A stretch of 64,000 nucleotides of DNA from Ligustrum vulgare (taxonomy: Eukaryota > Streptophyta > Magnoliopsida > Lamiales > Oleaceae), in contig OY743168.1 of assembly GCA_963555705.1 (NCBI GenBank), positions 22,512,139 to 22,576,138 of the forward strand. The letters are read 5' to 3'. Under the pieces are notes generated by a model, which saw nothing but the letters and a program-made list of their open reading frames with translations, made no database searches and was not told where the DNA came from. Below are positions 46,901 through 58,672 of the stretch, piece after piece (positions within the stretch are counted from its first letter, which is position 1; the number at the start of each line of letters is the position of its first letter). The position numbers were made by a program, and so were the translations under genes.

Positions 46901-46959
46901 GAATATATGTGCTATATTCAATAAGAATGTGCTTCTTCTGGAGTATAATAGATAAATAA

Positions 46960-47689
46960 TCTAATCTAATCTAATCTAAAAGTAGAATAGCCGTCATAAA
47001 AATACACACATAGTTTCCCACCAAAAACTTTCTAAATTTGGGTTTTTTTGGCTAAAAAATAGTATATTAAATATTTTAGCAATTATTATTTTACAAGTGT
47101 CATTAATTGTATTGACATCCGTGCTATGCTATTAATAACATCAAAATCTTATTTTTTCTATTTTATTATTATTCTTTTAATAAGTATTGTATTATTTTGA
47201 AATCGAAAAATATGTAAAAACTATGCATTCGTTTATCATTGTTTACACTATGAACTTCTTCAAATTATTTCATGTGATAAATGATTTTCCTATATATGAT
47301 TTATTATTTTCCATCTAAAAACTATGCATTCGTTTATCATTGTTTACAGTATGAATTTCTTCAAATTATTTCACTCATGCGACAGTATTTTTTATCCATT
47401 TACAATATAATGATGTACTCTTCTTATCTAATTCTTATACGAATGTCGCAGAGTACTTGGATTTTTGGTGATTCTACATTTAGTTGTGAAAATTGCGGGG
47501 CTTTTTTTGTATGCAAAGCATATGAGCAAACAATATAACACAAATAAGCAGAAATATTCGCTCTGTTGTATTCACTCTATTTATATCATTATATATATAT
47601 GTTTGTTATTATAAAAAATAGAAAAATATTGTAGTCGTAATTATATGAGAAAACATGATAACCGTACAACGCACAGGTGAAAATACTAG
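46960..47689 (+). mobile_element. Non-autonomous Helitron H1
   Basis: Starts TCTAATCTAATC and ends with a GTACAACGCAC hairpin remnant followed by AATACTAG (47686-47689) and host T, the Helitron 3' signature. Near 47450 it contains the fragment of the RepHel N-terminal exon also seen in H2 and H4. Confidence 0.7.
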
Positions 47690-48834
47690 TATATATAAAA
47701 GTAAGGAAGTGGTTTGGTGTGAACACATGTTGCAAGCAAGTGATTTAGTGTGAACACATGTTGTAAATTAATGACATTTATTATTTTTATGGTAGTCAAT
47801 GGTGGTTTTGAAAAACTATGCATTAGTTTATTGTTGTTTAAAATATGAAATTCTTAAAATTAATTTTCTATTATCTTCTTATTTATTTTTCTCATGCGAA
47901 TGTGTTTTTTATCCATTTACAGTTTTTTTTTCATGCTTGACGTGACAATATTATTTAATCAACAACATAAGGTATAATCCTCAAATAAATTTTTTTGGAG
48001 TAATTGGGTAGTAATTGTTATAGACTATTATTCATTTGATACTTTATTTGTCATTTTTTTTACTATTCGAATATTACAATACAATAATTTTTAATTTTTA
48101 TAGTATACAATTTTTTCTAAATCATAATTATTTCTCTCATGCGACAGTATTTTTTATCCATTTACAATATAATGATGTACTTTTTTTTATCTAATTCTTA
48201 TACGAATGTTGCAGGGTACTTGGATTTTGATGATCCAACAGCATAAGGTATAATCCTCGAATAAACTTTTTTTGAGTAATTGGGTAGTAATTGTTATAGA
48301 CTATTATTCATTTGATATTTTATTTGTCTTTTTTTTTTACTATTCAAATATTACAATACAATAATTTTTAATTTTTATAGTTTACAATTTTTTTAAAATC
48401 ATATGGACTAGATTCCATATATAAATTATATTCCTATATATGACTTATTATTTTCGATCAAAAAACTATGCATTCGTTTATCATTGTTTAAACTATGAAC
48501 TTCTTCAAATTATTTCTCTCATGCGACATTATTTTTTTATCCATTTACAATATAATGATGTACTTTTCTTATATAATTCTTATACGAATGTTGCAGAGTA
48601 CTTGAATTTTGTTGATCCTACATTTAATTGGGAAAATTGCGGGGCCTTTTTTTTGGTATGCGGAGAGTATGGGCAAACAATATAACGCAAATAAGCAGAA
48701 ATATTCACTCTATTTTATTCACTCTATTTATATCATTATACATATGTTTGTTCCTATAAAAATTAAAAAAATACTGTAGTCGTAATTATATGTGAAGACA
48801 TGACGACAGTGCAACGCACGGGTGAAAATACTAA
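47690..48834 (+). mobile_element. Non-autonomous Helitron H2 with internal duplications
   Basis: Starts with TATATATAAAAGTAAGGAAG directly after the end of H1. It ends at the hairpin GTGCAACGCAC plus GGGTGAAAATACTAA (CTAA in place of CTAG). The block CTCATGCGACAGTATTTTTT...GTTGCAGAGTACTTG recurs at 48130-48240 and 48515-48605, so the interior is partly duplicated. Confidence 0.7.
48590..48690 (+). pseudogene. RepHel N-terminal zinc-motif exon fragment in Helitron H2
   Basis: After an acceptor-like TGTTGCAG the frame reads EYLNFVDPTFNWENCGAFFL; better copies near 47450 and 58000 show FGDSTFSCENCGAFF and VDPTFNCENCG. This resembles the CxxC-containing D-ATYxCExCGAxxWYxER segment found N-terminal to the Rep domain in plant RepHel proteins. 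It is too short to function and marks these elements as deletion derivatives of an autonomous Helitron. Confidence 0.55.
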
Positions 48835-49097
48835 TCTATATACTATACTATATATAAAGGGAGAATAGTGTATTAGTGTGAATGTAAAGTTGATTGATGT
48901 GAATACATTTATTGCCTTTTATATTGTTATAAACTAGAGAGAAAAATAGAGAAAAGTAGAGACACCAATAAACTTGTATATTATATTATGAACCAGAGCC
49001 ACATATATATAGGGAAGAAAGGGATATACAAAGTAATTATAACTAGGATTTTAGGGGTACAACTGTCATTCACTAATACAATATAATATTTACAACA

Positions 49098-49800
49098 CTC
49101 CCCCTTGAATGACATATGATATTACAAAATATCTGCCTCGTTAAAACCTTGTTTGATAAAACCCAATGGGACAAAAATATCAAACGAAGGAAAAAGAGTA
49201 CAGTTGTTCTTGGAGTATTAAGATGAATGCTGCCTCGTTAAAACCTCGCCAGGAAAACCCAATGGGACAAAACCTTGGCTAAGGAAAAAGAGTACAACTA
49301 CTCCCCCTTAGTGTTGATCGCTGTAAATCATCGAGTTGATGTATCCCAATCTTGTGAGCTGGTTTATTGAATGTAGATGTTGATGGTACTTTTGTAGATA
49401 AATCGGCTTCATTGTCACTTGAGTGAATTTGTTGAAAATTCTGGGGTCTTTTGATGCTGCCTCGTTAAAACCTTGTCAGAAAAACCCAGTGGGAAAAAAC
49501 CTGAACGAAGGAAAAATAGTACAGCTACTCCCTCTGATTCAATATGTATTGAATCATCCATATAGTTACTCCCCCTGATTCATCATCCATATAGTTACTC
49601 CCCCTGATTCAATCTCTATTGAATCATTCATATCTTGATCTCTTCAGGAGTTTCGTATAAGAGAGTATATCAATAGATATTGATGACAGCTACCTCATTA
49701 AAAACCTTGCCAGGAAAACCTCGTGAGATAAAACCTCGGCTAAGGAAAAAAGAGTGTAGCATATATTAGCTCCCCCTCATGGGAACATTACAATTATATT
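49098..49800 (-). repeat. C2 3' UTR repeat modules
   Basis: Five or so copies of a module around TGCCTCGTTAAAACCTYGCC, AGGAAAACCCARTGGGACAA and AGGAAAAAGAGTACARCTAC. A shorter duplication of CATATAGTTACTCCCCCTGA lies near 49558-49608. Confidence 0.8.
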
Positions 49801-50289
49801 GATACTGCACATAATTATTTCAACTGTAAATCGGTGCAATATCGAATATGTTTACCAAGCATATATAAATGGTGCATATCTCGTATTATTTGTTCTTCGA
49901 ATATAAATTCAATTATTCCTTTGAACTTGAAGAACTATAAAATATTTCCAATCATTTGAACATGCTACATCGAGCCATGTTCTATAATCAATATTCATCA
50001 ATGCATTTAATGCAGTTCTCAAATCTGGAAGTGACTTATTCACTTCAATGAACAATTAACTTATTCACTTCAGATGAATAATTAACCATGAATTTGTATC
50101 TTGAAAATCAATTGCCTGAATTTTCAAATATAATTTTATACGATAATCACATTCAATTACAAATTGAATCTTTTCAAGGCATATTAAATATTCAGATCGC
50201 AAAGTATATGTATACTTTGATCAAACAAGTTTCTTAAAAACTTGAACTATATATTTTAAATATATTTAATCCTTTGAGGATTATAATGA

Positions 50290-53200
50290 ATGCTTCAGGC
50301 ATAGTATATGTTTCACATTGCAATTGTCAAATTCCTACCACCAAATTTAAGTCGTGAAACATTAGATAGGTAACGATTCCTATATTTCAAATAGATTTTC
50401 TCTAATTATTTCATCGCAATCCCAAAGTACCGAGGTATTGATTACCCTTTTTAATCTCACTCATTGGTACTTCAAAGAATACTCCCAACGTACCGAGTTG
50501 ATGATCACACATTTTGATATCACTCATTGGTACATCAAAGAGCGCAAGCTAGTAATCAGAGTAAATCATTTTTCATTAAATACATTTCTGATAATCATAT
50601 AAGTATAGGCACTTATTATGCATTTTCGGGCAAATAAAATATTGTATCTATGCCAGATCTTTGAAACATTCGTTGCGCAACAAGTCGTGTATTACGACTA
50701 TACCTATAGGTATTTTACTGGCTTTACACTTTTATGTGTTTGGACTTCAGGTCCCAAAACTTCAGGTTTTGTAATAAGTTTAATTTAGCCTGAATGCATA
50801 CTATTGCCAACTATTTTTATGTCGATTTTCTTCGACATATTTTCTTTTATTATCCTCGCTATCATTCAAATTATGATGCGGCTAGCTTCGCAATTTGCTT
50901 TTGCATAAGTGCTTTAAAAAGTGTGTCGATACAATTATCATCTCAATTTGATTTCTTTCCCCACAAGACATAACTATAGAGATCTCAATTTTCAATATTT
51001 CAAGTACTTGAACCTTTTCTAGAGATTTACAATTAATTATGTCAATAAATACTCTCTCACGAGTATATGCCTCCTCAATAAGACCACTATAATCATTTGC
51101 TCTATTTTTATTTATTTGGGGATCTTTATTTGAATCAAATATTGCTACGCTTCAGGCGTGCTACATATCAATATGAGATAGAGCATGAGATTTTATTAAT
51201 CTCTTATGCATCTTGTAATTATGTTATCTTTGAACGTTTCGTTCATATTTTCAATCGAACTTCTGGTTCGTATTATTAATCGCGAGGATATATATAACAT
51301 AATATGATGCATTTGTTTGATTTTAAGCTATTCCCCCCTAATGTTGAGAAAATTGTCCAATCAAATTGACAATAACTTTTTTTCGACGTTGTAAAATATC
51401 ACCCATTTGGGATATATGTTCAAACAACGCATTTTTCTCAACATTCTTTATTTCTCATATCAGTGCATTGTGGTGGATCAATTGCACTATTTAAAAATTA
51501 TATGGAAAAATTAGGCTCTAACCATAAGCCAATTATAATAGGGAGAACTATGATATTGGCATGATGCGTAATAGAATTCCCTAAACAAAAAAGGAAGTAT
51601 TTTGTTCTCAATTAAATTAATTGGAGGCGTTTAACAAACAAAAATGTTAAACTATTTATCGACATCCCAACTAACACTTCTTAAAATATTGAGATTCGTG
51701 TCCACTAGCATTATAAAGACACATTCTTGATTATATAATCTGAAAATTATGCTCATAATTCATAATTTGAGCAATAATTTCGCAAACTTCAGGTTGCGAA
51801 CACCATGCAATCATCTAGTACATTTATCAAATCTATTAGATGCAAATAATATTTAGATGATCAACGTGGAGGATGATGGGTCCCCATTTATCATCCTAAT
51901 TAATTTTCAGAAATATAGGGAATTTAATCCCTATTTTAGCTAGTGATAATGAAAAATTTCATAAATGAGAACAAACATCATATAAACATGAACTCATAAG
52001 ATATTTTTCGAAACATATGCTACTTCGAAAAGCACGTTTCTATTACTCATTCAAAATCAATATGTCAATATTCTTCCGGAATATTGTAATATTAAATTAA
52101 TAACATATCTCATAATATTGGGCTCTCCGAGAGCAAATTATATTCCAATATTATATTTCATATGAAATAAAATTATGATTCTTCAGGAATCATCACAACT
52201 ATATATTAGACTACATCATAATAATATTCTGGATTATTAATAAATTCGAATTTCTTTCAGAAAAAGAATGCAATATTTATCACTTGAGCAATAAAATAAT
52301 ATTCTTCTAGAATATTGAAATGTAGCAATAACGCAATATTCTTCTGGAATATTGATTCGAATCTCATTCAACAATAATTAATATCTATTGTGCTATTTAG
52401 GAGTAAAATAACGAATTATTCTTCTGGAATAATTATATTGCTAAAATTGCAATTCTTCAAGAATAATAAGTCAATATTCTTCTGGAATATTGATATTGAT
52501 TATTCATTCTTCCTTTCAAGCCAACAATATTTGTACTCTACACGAGTGACGTTAAAATATTCTTCTGGAATATTTATCTAAAGTGGGTTGTGTTTATTCG
52601 AGAACACCAACACCATATTTATTTAAAACATATTTTAAATTATGCTTCTTCAAGAGCATTTGATCAATATTCTTCTGGAATATTGAAATTATAATAAACT
52701 GCTCATGACAAGCAAGTAATATTCTTCTAGAATACTACTATTGTTGTCCTACTTCGTGAGCAACAACATGATATATTATTAAATCAGAATTTATGAATGA
52801 ACATCTACAAATATTTAATCATCTTAAAGAATATTAATTACCTTATAAACATAATATGAATTTATATATAAAAATGAATTACCAAACATATATCAGGAAA
52901 AAGAATCTCCATATATAGAAGTTAACAAAATTGACTAAATCTTTTACCAATATGCAAAAGATACTAAACATGCACGTGAATTCCATATATAAAAATTAGA
53001 TATATAACTAATATATGGTAGAATCAAATCTAATAATGTATTTGAGAATTCAAAATAACGTAGTGATTTCCAATGACAAAATTGAAAGAGCAAAAAAATA
53101 ATAACAATAATAATTTGCTGGAACAATGTATACTTTAACGAATTTATTCCGATTCTTCCAAAAGAAATAATAAATCAATATTCTTCTAAAATATTGGAAA

Positions 53201-54190
53201 TCATAATTCATGCTATTCAGGAGCAAATAACATCCTTCTAGGATATTAATTATAATGTTGTACTACTTCAGGAGTAACAACAAATTATGTATAATAGACA
53301 AATTTACAATTAATATTTTTCTGGAATATTAATTATTTATTGCGTTACTTCAAGAGCAATAACGAATTATTCTTTTGGAATAATTATAAATCTAAAATTG
53401 CTATTATTCAAGAATAAAATGTCAATATTCTTCGATATATATGCTACTTCGGGAGCATATTGTATTTTTCTATTATTTCTTCAATAATAGGTCAAATATT
53501 CTTCTGGAATATTGACAATTATAATTTATGCTCTTCTGGAGCAAATAATAATCTTTCTTGAACATTATAAAGTTGTGCTACTTCAGGAGTAACAACAAAC
53601 TATTCATGACAGTCATATTAATATTCTTCTGGAATATTAATTATATACAGTTGCGCTACTTCAGGAGCAACAACAAATTATTTATGATAGTCATATTAAT
53701 ATTCTTCTGGAATATTAATTATACAGTTGCGCTACTTCAGAGCAACAACGTAATGAAAAAAATTCAACAATAATATATAAATTAAACACCCATATTAATA
53801 TTCTTCTGGAATATTAATTATACAGTTGCGCTACTTCAGGGGCAACCACAAATTATTCTTCTAGAATAATTATAGTTCTAAAATTTCGATTATTCAAGAA
53901 TAATAAATCAATATTCTTCTAGAATATTGAAAATTTAATTTATGCTCTTCGGGAGCAAATAATATTCTTCTGGAATATTAATTATGATGTTGTGCTACTT
54001 CAGGAGCAACAACGAATAATAATCAATTCTATGATTAATATTCTTCTGGAATATTAATATAATGTTGTGCTACTTCAGGAGCAACAACGAATGAATTAAT
54101 AGCATCAATAAATTTGTAATGGACAAATCTATAATTAATATTCTTCTGGAATATTAATATATACTGTTGTGCTACTTCAGGAGCAACAAC
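50290..54190 (-). repeat. Dense series of short hairpins with TTCAG/TTCTG loop in C2
   Basis: Over 3.9 kb, many short perfect or near-perfect inverted repeats share the pentaloop TTCAG or TTCTG (+ strand) while the stems differ. Examples: ATGC-TTCAG-GCAT (50290), GGAC-TTCAG-GTCC (50742), AAAAC-TTCAG-GTTTT (50756), ACGC-TTCAG-GCGT (51147), CGAAC-TTCTG-GTTCG (51256), ATGATTC-TTCAG-GAATCAT (52185). About twenty copies or close variants of AATATTC-TTCTG-GAATATT lie between 52060 and 54150, alternating with TGCTACTTCAGGAGCA. A variant AATTATTC-TTCTG-GAATAATT keeps pairing with different stem bases. Function unknown. Confidence 0.7.
50600..50900 (-). pseudogene. Relic of Copia reverse transcriptase N-terminal region in C2
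   Basis: Minus-strand pieces line up with Copia A around 43910-44190: NDSED, KPEVLGPEVQ (A: KVFGPIVQ), KPVKY (A: NPVGYKW) and TRLVAQRMFQRSGID (A: ARLVAQGLLQIPGID). Stops and gaps separate them. No other pol motif in C2 is convincing. Confidence 0.6.
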
Positions 54191-54607
54191 ATAATGAATA
54201 AAGATCAAAATCTGTCGAATTGGTTGGAGAAAATCGGATTCAGATTTATGAGCCGCAATTGCTAATGAACAACATCGTAATGAATAGATGTGAATTGCAA
54301 TTAAATAGTAATAAAAAAATTCATATGTCACCAAATTAATTTCGGTGCATATGATTTTACCATCTAACTAATATTTTGATATATGGGATTTTGAAAAAGA
54401 AAATTAGAACTCAATTTGATAGAGACTCGTGCTGATAACGTGTTATAAACTAGAGAGAAAAATAGAGAAAAGTAGAGACACCAATAAACTTGTGTATTAT
54501 ATTACGAACCAGAGCCACATATATATAGGGAAGAAAGGGATATACAAAGTAATTATAACTAGGGTTTTAGGGGTACAACTGTCATTCACTAATACAATAT
54601 AATATTT

Positions 54608-54612
<5 letters not shown>

Positions 54613-54683
<71 letters not shown>
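54613..54683. repeat. (TA)n microsatellite at the family T position
   Basis: About 35 TA units directly after the C2 insertion. Confidence 0.95.
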
Positions 54684-54688
<5 letters not shown>

Positions 54689-55132
54689 ACATTATTTTAT
54701 GATAAATACTAGACAATGGTTAATATTTTTCTAATAATTTTTAATTTTAATAATTGTGCAAAGATTATATGATATAATAATTCTTAATCTTCAATTTTGT
54801 TCAGTTGTCGTATATTTTATAAGTTAAGATTAAACATATATTTATAGTTTATTGTGATTTTTGAACGAAAATTGAGAAAAAGTTAAATATGTAAGGCAAA
54901 TGCAGAAATTATAATAAATATATTTATATCTTGAATAAGTATCAATATTTACACTCATAATATTACATCTAACATGATGCACAATTAAAAAAACTATAGA
55001 ATTTTCATTTATCATTCAATAAAGTTTTTCATAATTTTGATTATTTATGTTGTTTTTAAATTTTAATAATTGTTGTGATAAAAAATTATTTTTGTATTTG
55101 CGTTGATTATGTACAATCATTAAATCTATATC

Positions 55133-55744
55133 TAAATCTATATCTATATCTATACTTGCTATATATAAAAGGAGAATAATGGATTAGTGTGAATGCAAAG
55201 TGGATTGGTGTGAATGCATTTATTGCCTTTTATATATGTATGTAAGTACTAATATTATTTTATAATAAATACCAGACAATTGTTAATATTTTTTTTAAAA
55301 TTTTTAATTTTAATAATTGTGCAAAGATTATATGATATAATAATTCTTAATCTTCAATGTTGTTCAATTGTCATATATTTAATGAGTTAAGATTAAACAC
55401 ATATTTATAGTTTATTGTGATTTTTGAACGAAAATTGAGAAAAAGTTAAATATGTAAGGCAAATGCAGAAATTATAATAAATATATTTATATCTTAAATA
55501 AGTATCAATACTTACACCCATAATATTACATCGAACATGATGCACAATTAAAAAAACTATAGAATTTATTTATCATTCAATAAAGTTTTCGATAATTTTG
55601 ATTATTTATGTTGTTTTTAAATTTTAATAATTGTTATGATAAAAAATCATTTTTGTATTTGTGTTGATTATGTATAATCATTAAATTTTATGAATGATTT
55701 TCTATATTGTGGAGAGCAATTTGAATTCATCGCAATGGTGAAAA
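55133..55744 (+). mobile_element. Helitron-like family T, copy b
   Basis: Starts TCTATATC...CTTGCTATATATAAAAGG. It matches copy a through GGATTAGTGTGAATGCAAAG, then a short TA stretch, and ends GAATTCATCGCAATGGTGAAAA without a CTAG. It is head-to-tail with copy a. Confidence 0.65.
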
Positions 55745-56966
55745 TCTATATCTATATTATATATAAAAGTAGGATAGTTTGACAAAATTTAATTCTTAAG
55801 TTCTTTATGATTTAGTATTATAGTAAATAATTAATATGATATTATTGTTATTTATATATTTTGGTTATAATTATTATTATTTTTATTATTAACATTAATA
55901 TTGAATTAGTTCAATCAATATTTTTATTTATCAGTATTAAAATTATTTTTTAATCATTGATTTTTAATTTATTTATTTTTTTAATATTATAAATCCTATG
56001 TGTAGCCATCAATAATTAAATTTTATTTTAATTATTAATGGTCAAATCATTTGTTATCTTTAATATTACAAATGAAATTTTCTAAAATATATATTATGTA
56101 GTATTGTTAAATATTTTAATAAATTAACCCTCTGTTCAGAAACTATATTTTTGATTCGAGGTAAAACGTGGTTGAAAAATAGTTTTGAAAAAAATATGTG
56201 ATTTAAAGGTGGGTTGAAAAAATATGCAACTTATAAATAATATATATAAAAAAGTTATTTATAGAAAGTTAATATTGAAAAGTTAATGTTTTGATTTTTT
56301 TAGTTAATAATACTAATAGAATGAGTAAGATTTTTTAATCATTCTTAATTTTAATAATTTTTATAGATTATAGGGTATAATTTTTTGTATAATTTTGTAA
56401 TCTCCAACTTTACTCGGTTGTCGTATCATTATAATCACGAGATTTACAAAATTATTATTTTGACTACTTATTTTTTCAAATAAAGTTTTATTGGTTAAAT
56501 TCAAATATTTTGATTATTTCTTTTTTTATAATTATTGTGATTGATGTTTTTGAATGAAAATTAAAAAATACGTTAAATACAAGAGGCAAATATAAAAGTT
56601 ATGAGAAATATGCTAATACATTTCACATGCATCAATATTCGTGCACATAATCTTAAATCAAATGTGATATACCATTGAAAAACTACTAAATTTACATTTT
56701 CAATGCAGTTATTAATAATTCGTTAAAATTATTGAAATCAATAATAATTTATTATTTAAATATATAAATTAACGTTTACTATTCAAAGAATTTTTTAATA
56801 ATTTGAATTACTTATGTTATTTTTTTAAATCCTAACAATCATTGTAATAAAGAATCTTTTTTTTATGCATTTTTATGTATTGATTATGTATAAGCACTAA
56901 AATTTTACGAATACTTATTGAAATCGATATTGCGAATAATAATTTCCGCACGGGCGACATACTAGT
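55745..56966 (+). mobile_element. Non-autonomous Helitron H3
   Basis: Starts TCTATATCTATATTATATAT and ends CCGCACGGGCGACATACTAGT (CTAG at 56962-56965). No coding capacity; AT-rich interior. Confidence 0.65.
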
Positions 56967-58229
56967 ACTAGTATATATATATATTAAAAGTAAGGAAGTG
57001 GCTTGGTGTGAACATATGTTGTGAATAAGTTGTTTAGTGTGAACACATGTTCTACATTAATGACATTTATTATTTTTATGATAATTAATGGTGGTTTTGA
57101 AAAACTATGCATTAGTTTATTGTTGTGTAAAATATGAAATTCTTAAAATTAATTTTTCATTATCTTCTTATTTATTTTTCTCATGCGAATATATTTTTTA
57201 TCCATTTACAATTTTTTTTTAATAATTCATGCTTAACGTGACAATATTATTTAATCAACAGCATAATGTATAATCCTCGAATAAATTTTTTAGAGTATTT
57301 GAGCAGTAATTGTTATAAACTATTATTCATTTGATATTTTATTTGCCATTTTTTTTACTATTCAAAATTTTCAAAACAATAATTTTTAATTTTTATAGTT
57401 TACAATTTTTTTAAAAAAAATTATATGGATTAAATTCCATATATAAATGATTTTCCTATATATGACTTATTATTTTCAATCTAAAAACTATGCATTCATT
57501 TATCATTATTTACACTATGAATTTCTTCAAATTATTTCTCTCACGCAACAATATTTTTTATCTATTTTCAATATAATGATGTACTTTTCTTATATAATTC
57601 TTATACGAATGTTGCAGAGTACTTGGATTTTGGTGATCCAACAGCATAAAGTATAATCCTCGAATAATTTTTTTTGAGTAATTGGGTAGTAATTGTTATA
57701 GATTATTATTCATTTGATACTTTATTTGTCATTTTTTTTAACTATTCAAATATTACAATACAATAATTTTCAATTTTTATAGTTTCCAAAAATTTTTAAA
57801 TCATATGGATTAAATTTCATATATAAATGATTTTCCTATATATGACTTATTATTTTCCATCTAAAAACTATGCATTTATTATCATTGTTTAAACTATGAA
57901 CTTCTTCAAATTATTTCTCTCATGCGACGGTATTTTTTTATCTATTTATAATATAATGATGTACTTTTCTTATCTCATTCTTATACGAATGTTGCAGAGT
58001 ACTTGAATTTTGTTGATCCTACATTTAATTGTGAAAATTGCGGGACCTTTTTTTGATATGCGGAGAGTATGGACAAACAATATAACACAAATAAGCAGAA
58101 ATATTCACTCTATTTTATTCACTATATTTATATTATTATACATATGTTTGTTCTTATAAAAAAAAAATGTAGTCGTAATTATATGCGAAGACATGATGAC
58201 CGTGCAACGCACGGATGAAAATATACTAG
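56967..58229 (+). mobile_element. Non-autonomous Helitron H4 (H2 family)
   Basis: Starts near ACTAGTATATATATATATTA with AAAGTAAGGAAGTGGCTTGG as in H2. It ends with the hairpin CCGTGCAACGCACGG and ATATACTAG (58226-58229). It carries two copies of the roughly 390-bp internal module (57420-57690 and 57820-58080), including the RepHel zinc-exon fragment near 58000. Confidence 0.72.
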
Positions 58230-58516
58230 TCTATACTATCTATACTATATATATAAAGGGAGAATAGTGGGTTAGTCTGAATGCAAAGTGGATTGGTGTG
58301 AATGCATTTATTGCCTTATATATATAAGTACTAATATTATTTTATGATAAATATCAGACAATGATTAATATTTTTTTAATAATTTTTAATTTTAATAATT
58401 GTGCAAAGATTATATGATATAATAATTCTTAATCTTCAATGTTGTTCAATTGTCGTATATTTTATAAGTTAAGATTAAACACATATTTATAGTTTATTGT
58501 GATTTTTGAACGAAAA
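58230..58516 (+). mobile_element. Helitron-like family T, copy c (3' truncated)
   Basis: Starts TCTATACTATCTATACTATA and breaks off after GATTTTTGAACGAAAA, where copy d begins. The TA tract is short here (about 58313-58325). Confidence 0.65.
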
Positions 58517-58589
58517 TCTATACTATATATAAAGGGAGAATAGTGGGTTAGTGTGAATGCAAAGTGGATTGGTGTGAATGCATTTATTG

Positions 58590-58672
<83 letters not shown>

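Larger units (their letters stand above)
14462..46959 (-). mobile_element. Copia element C1 (decayed, Ale-like), outermost host of the main nest
   Basis: Pieces of one old element are recognised by similarity to C2 (48925-54613): 14462-15483, 17187-17499, 17675-18703, 46131-46216 and 46906-46959. It is minus-oriented. Its left LTR (14462-14618) is followed by the reversed polypurine tract CAAGGGGAG and by the family's typical 3' repeats (GGGTTTT...AACGAGGCA, reversed). The right (5') LTR is missing; similarity stops at about 46959 where Helitrons begin. Three insertions in it (solo LTR, MITE, Copia A) are confirmed by empty sites in C2 or by TSDs. Confidence 0.75.
48925..54613 (-). mobile_element. 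Copia element C2 (decayed Ale-like)
   Basis: 5689 bp with 173-bp LTRs (48925-49097 and 54441-54613), TSD TATAT. The reversed polypurine tract CTCCCCCTTG is at 49098-49107 and the reversed primer-site motif ACTCGTGCTGATAACG lies left of the right LTR. The LTRs differ at only a few positions, although the coding region is almost unreadable. So it probably moved in trans after its coding region had decayed. It supplies the empty-site comparison for C1. Confidence 0.9.
48835..55132 (+). mobile_element. Helitron-like family T, copy a, split by C2
   Basis: Starts TCTATATACTATACTATATA, then AAGGGAGAATAGTG and GTGTGAATG. C2 inserted at 48925 with TATAT duplicated (48920-48924 and 54614-54618). The family resumes at 54614 with a long (TA)n tract, then TGTGCAAAGATTATATGATA and TTTATAGTTTATTGTGATTT. 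It ends near ATGTACAATCATTAAA. Confidence 0.7.

Noticed and set aside
47281..47538. 85-codon ORF as a stand-alone gene
   Set aside because: Most of it is AT-rich Helitron sequence; only the short ENCGAFF exon piece is meaningful.
52060..54150. CRISPR-like array (regular repeats with spacers)
   Set aside because: Spacing is irregular (about 30-120 bp), stems vary between units, and the context is a plant retrotransposon.
54035..54334. Possible repeat protein (VVAPEVAQ and NIPEEY units) on the minus strand
   Set aside because: The repeats are explained at DNA level by the hairpin units; there is no consistent frame through the array and stops occur between units.
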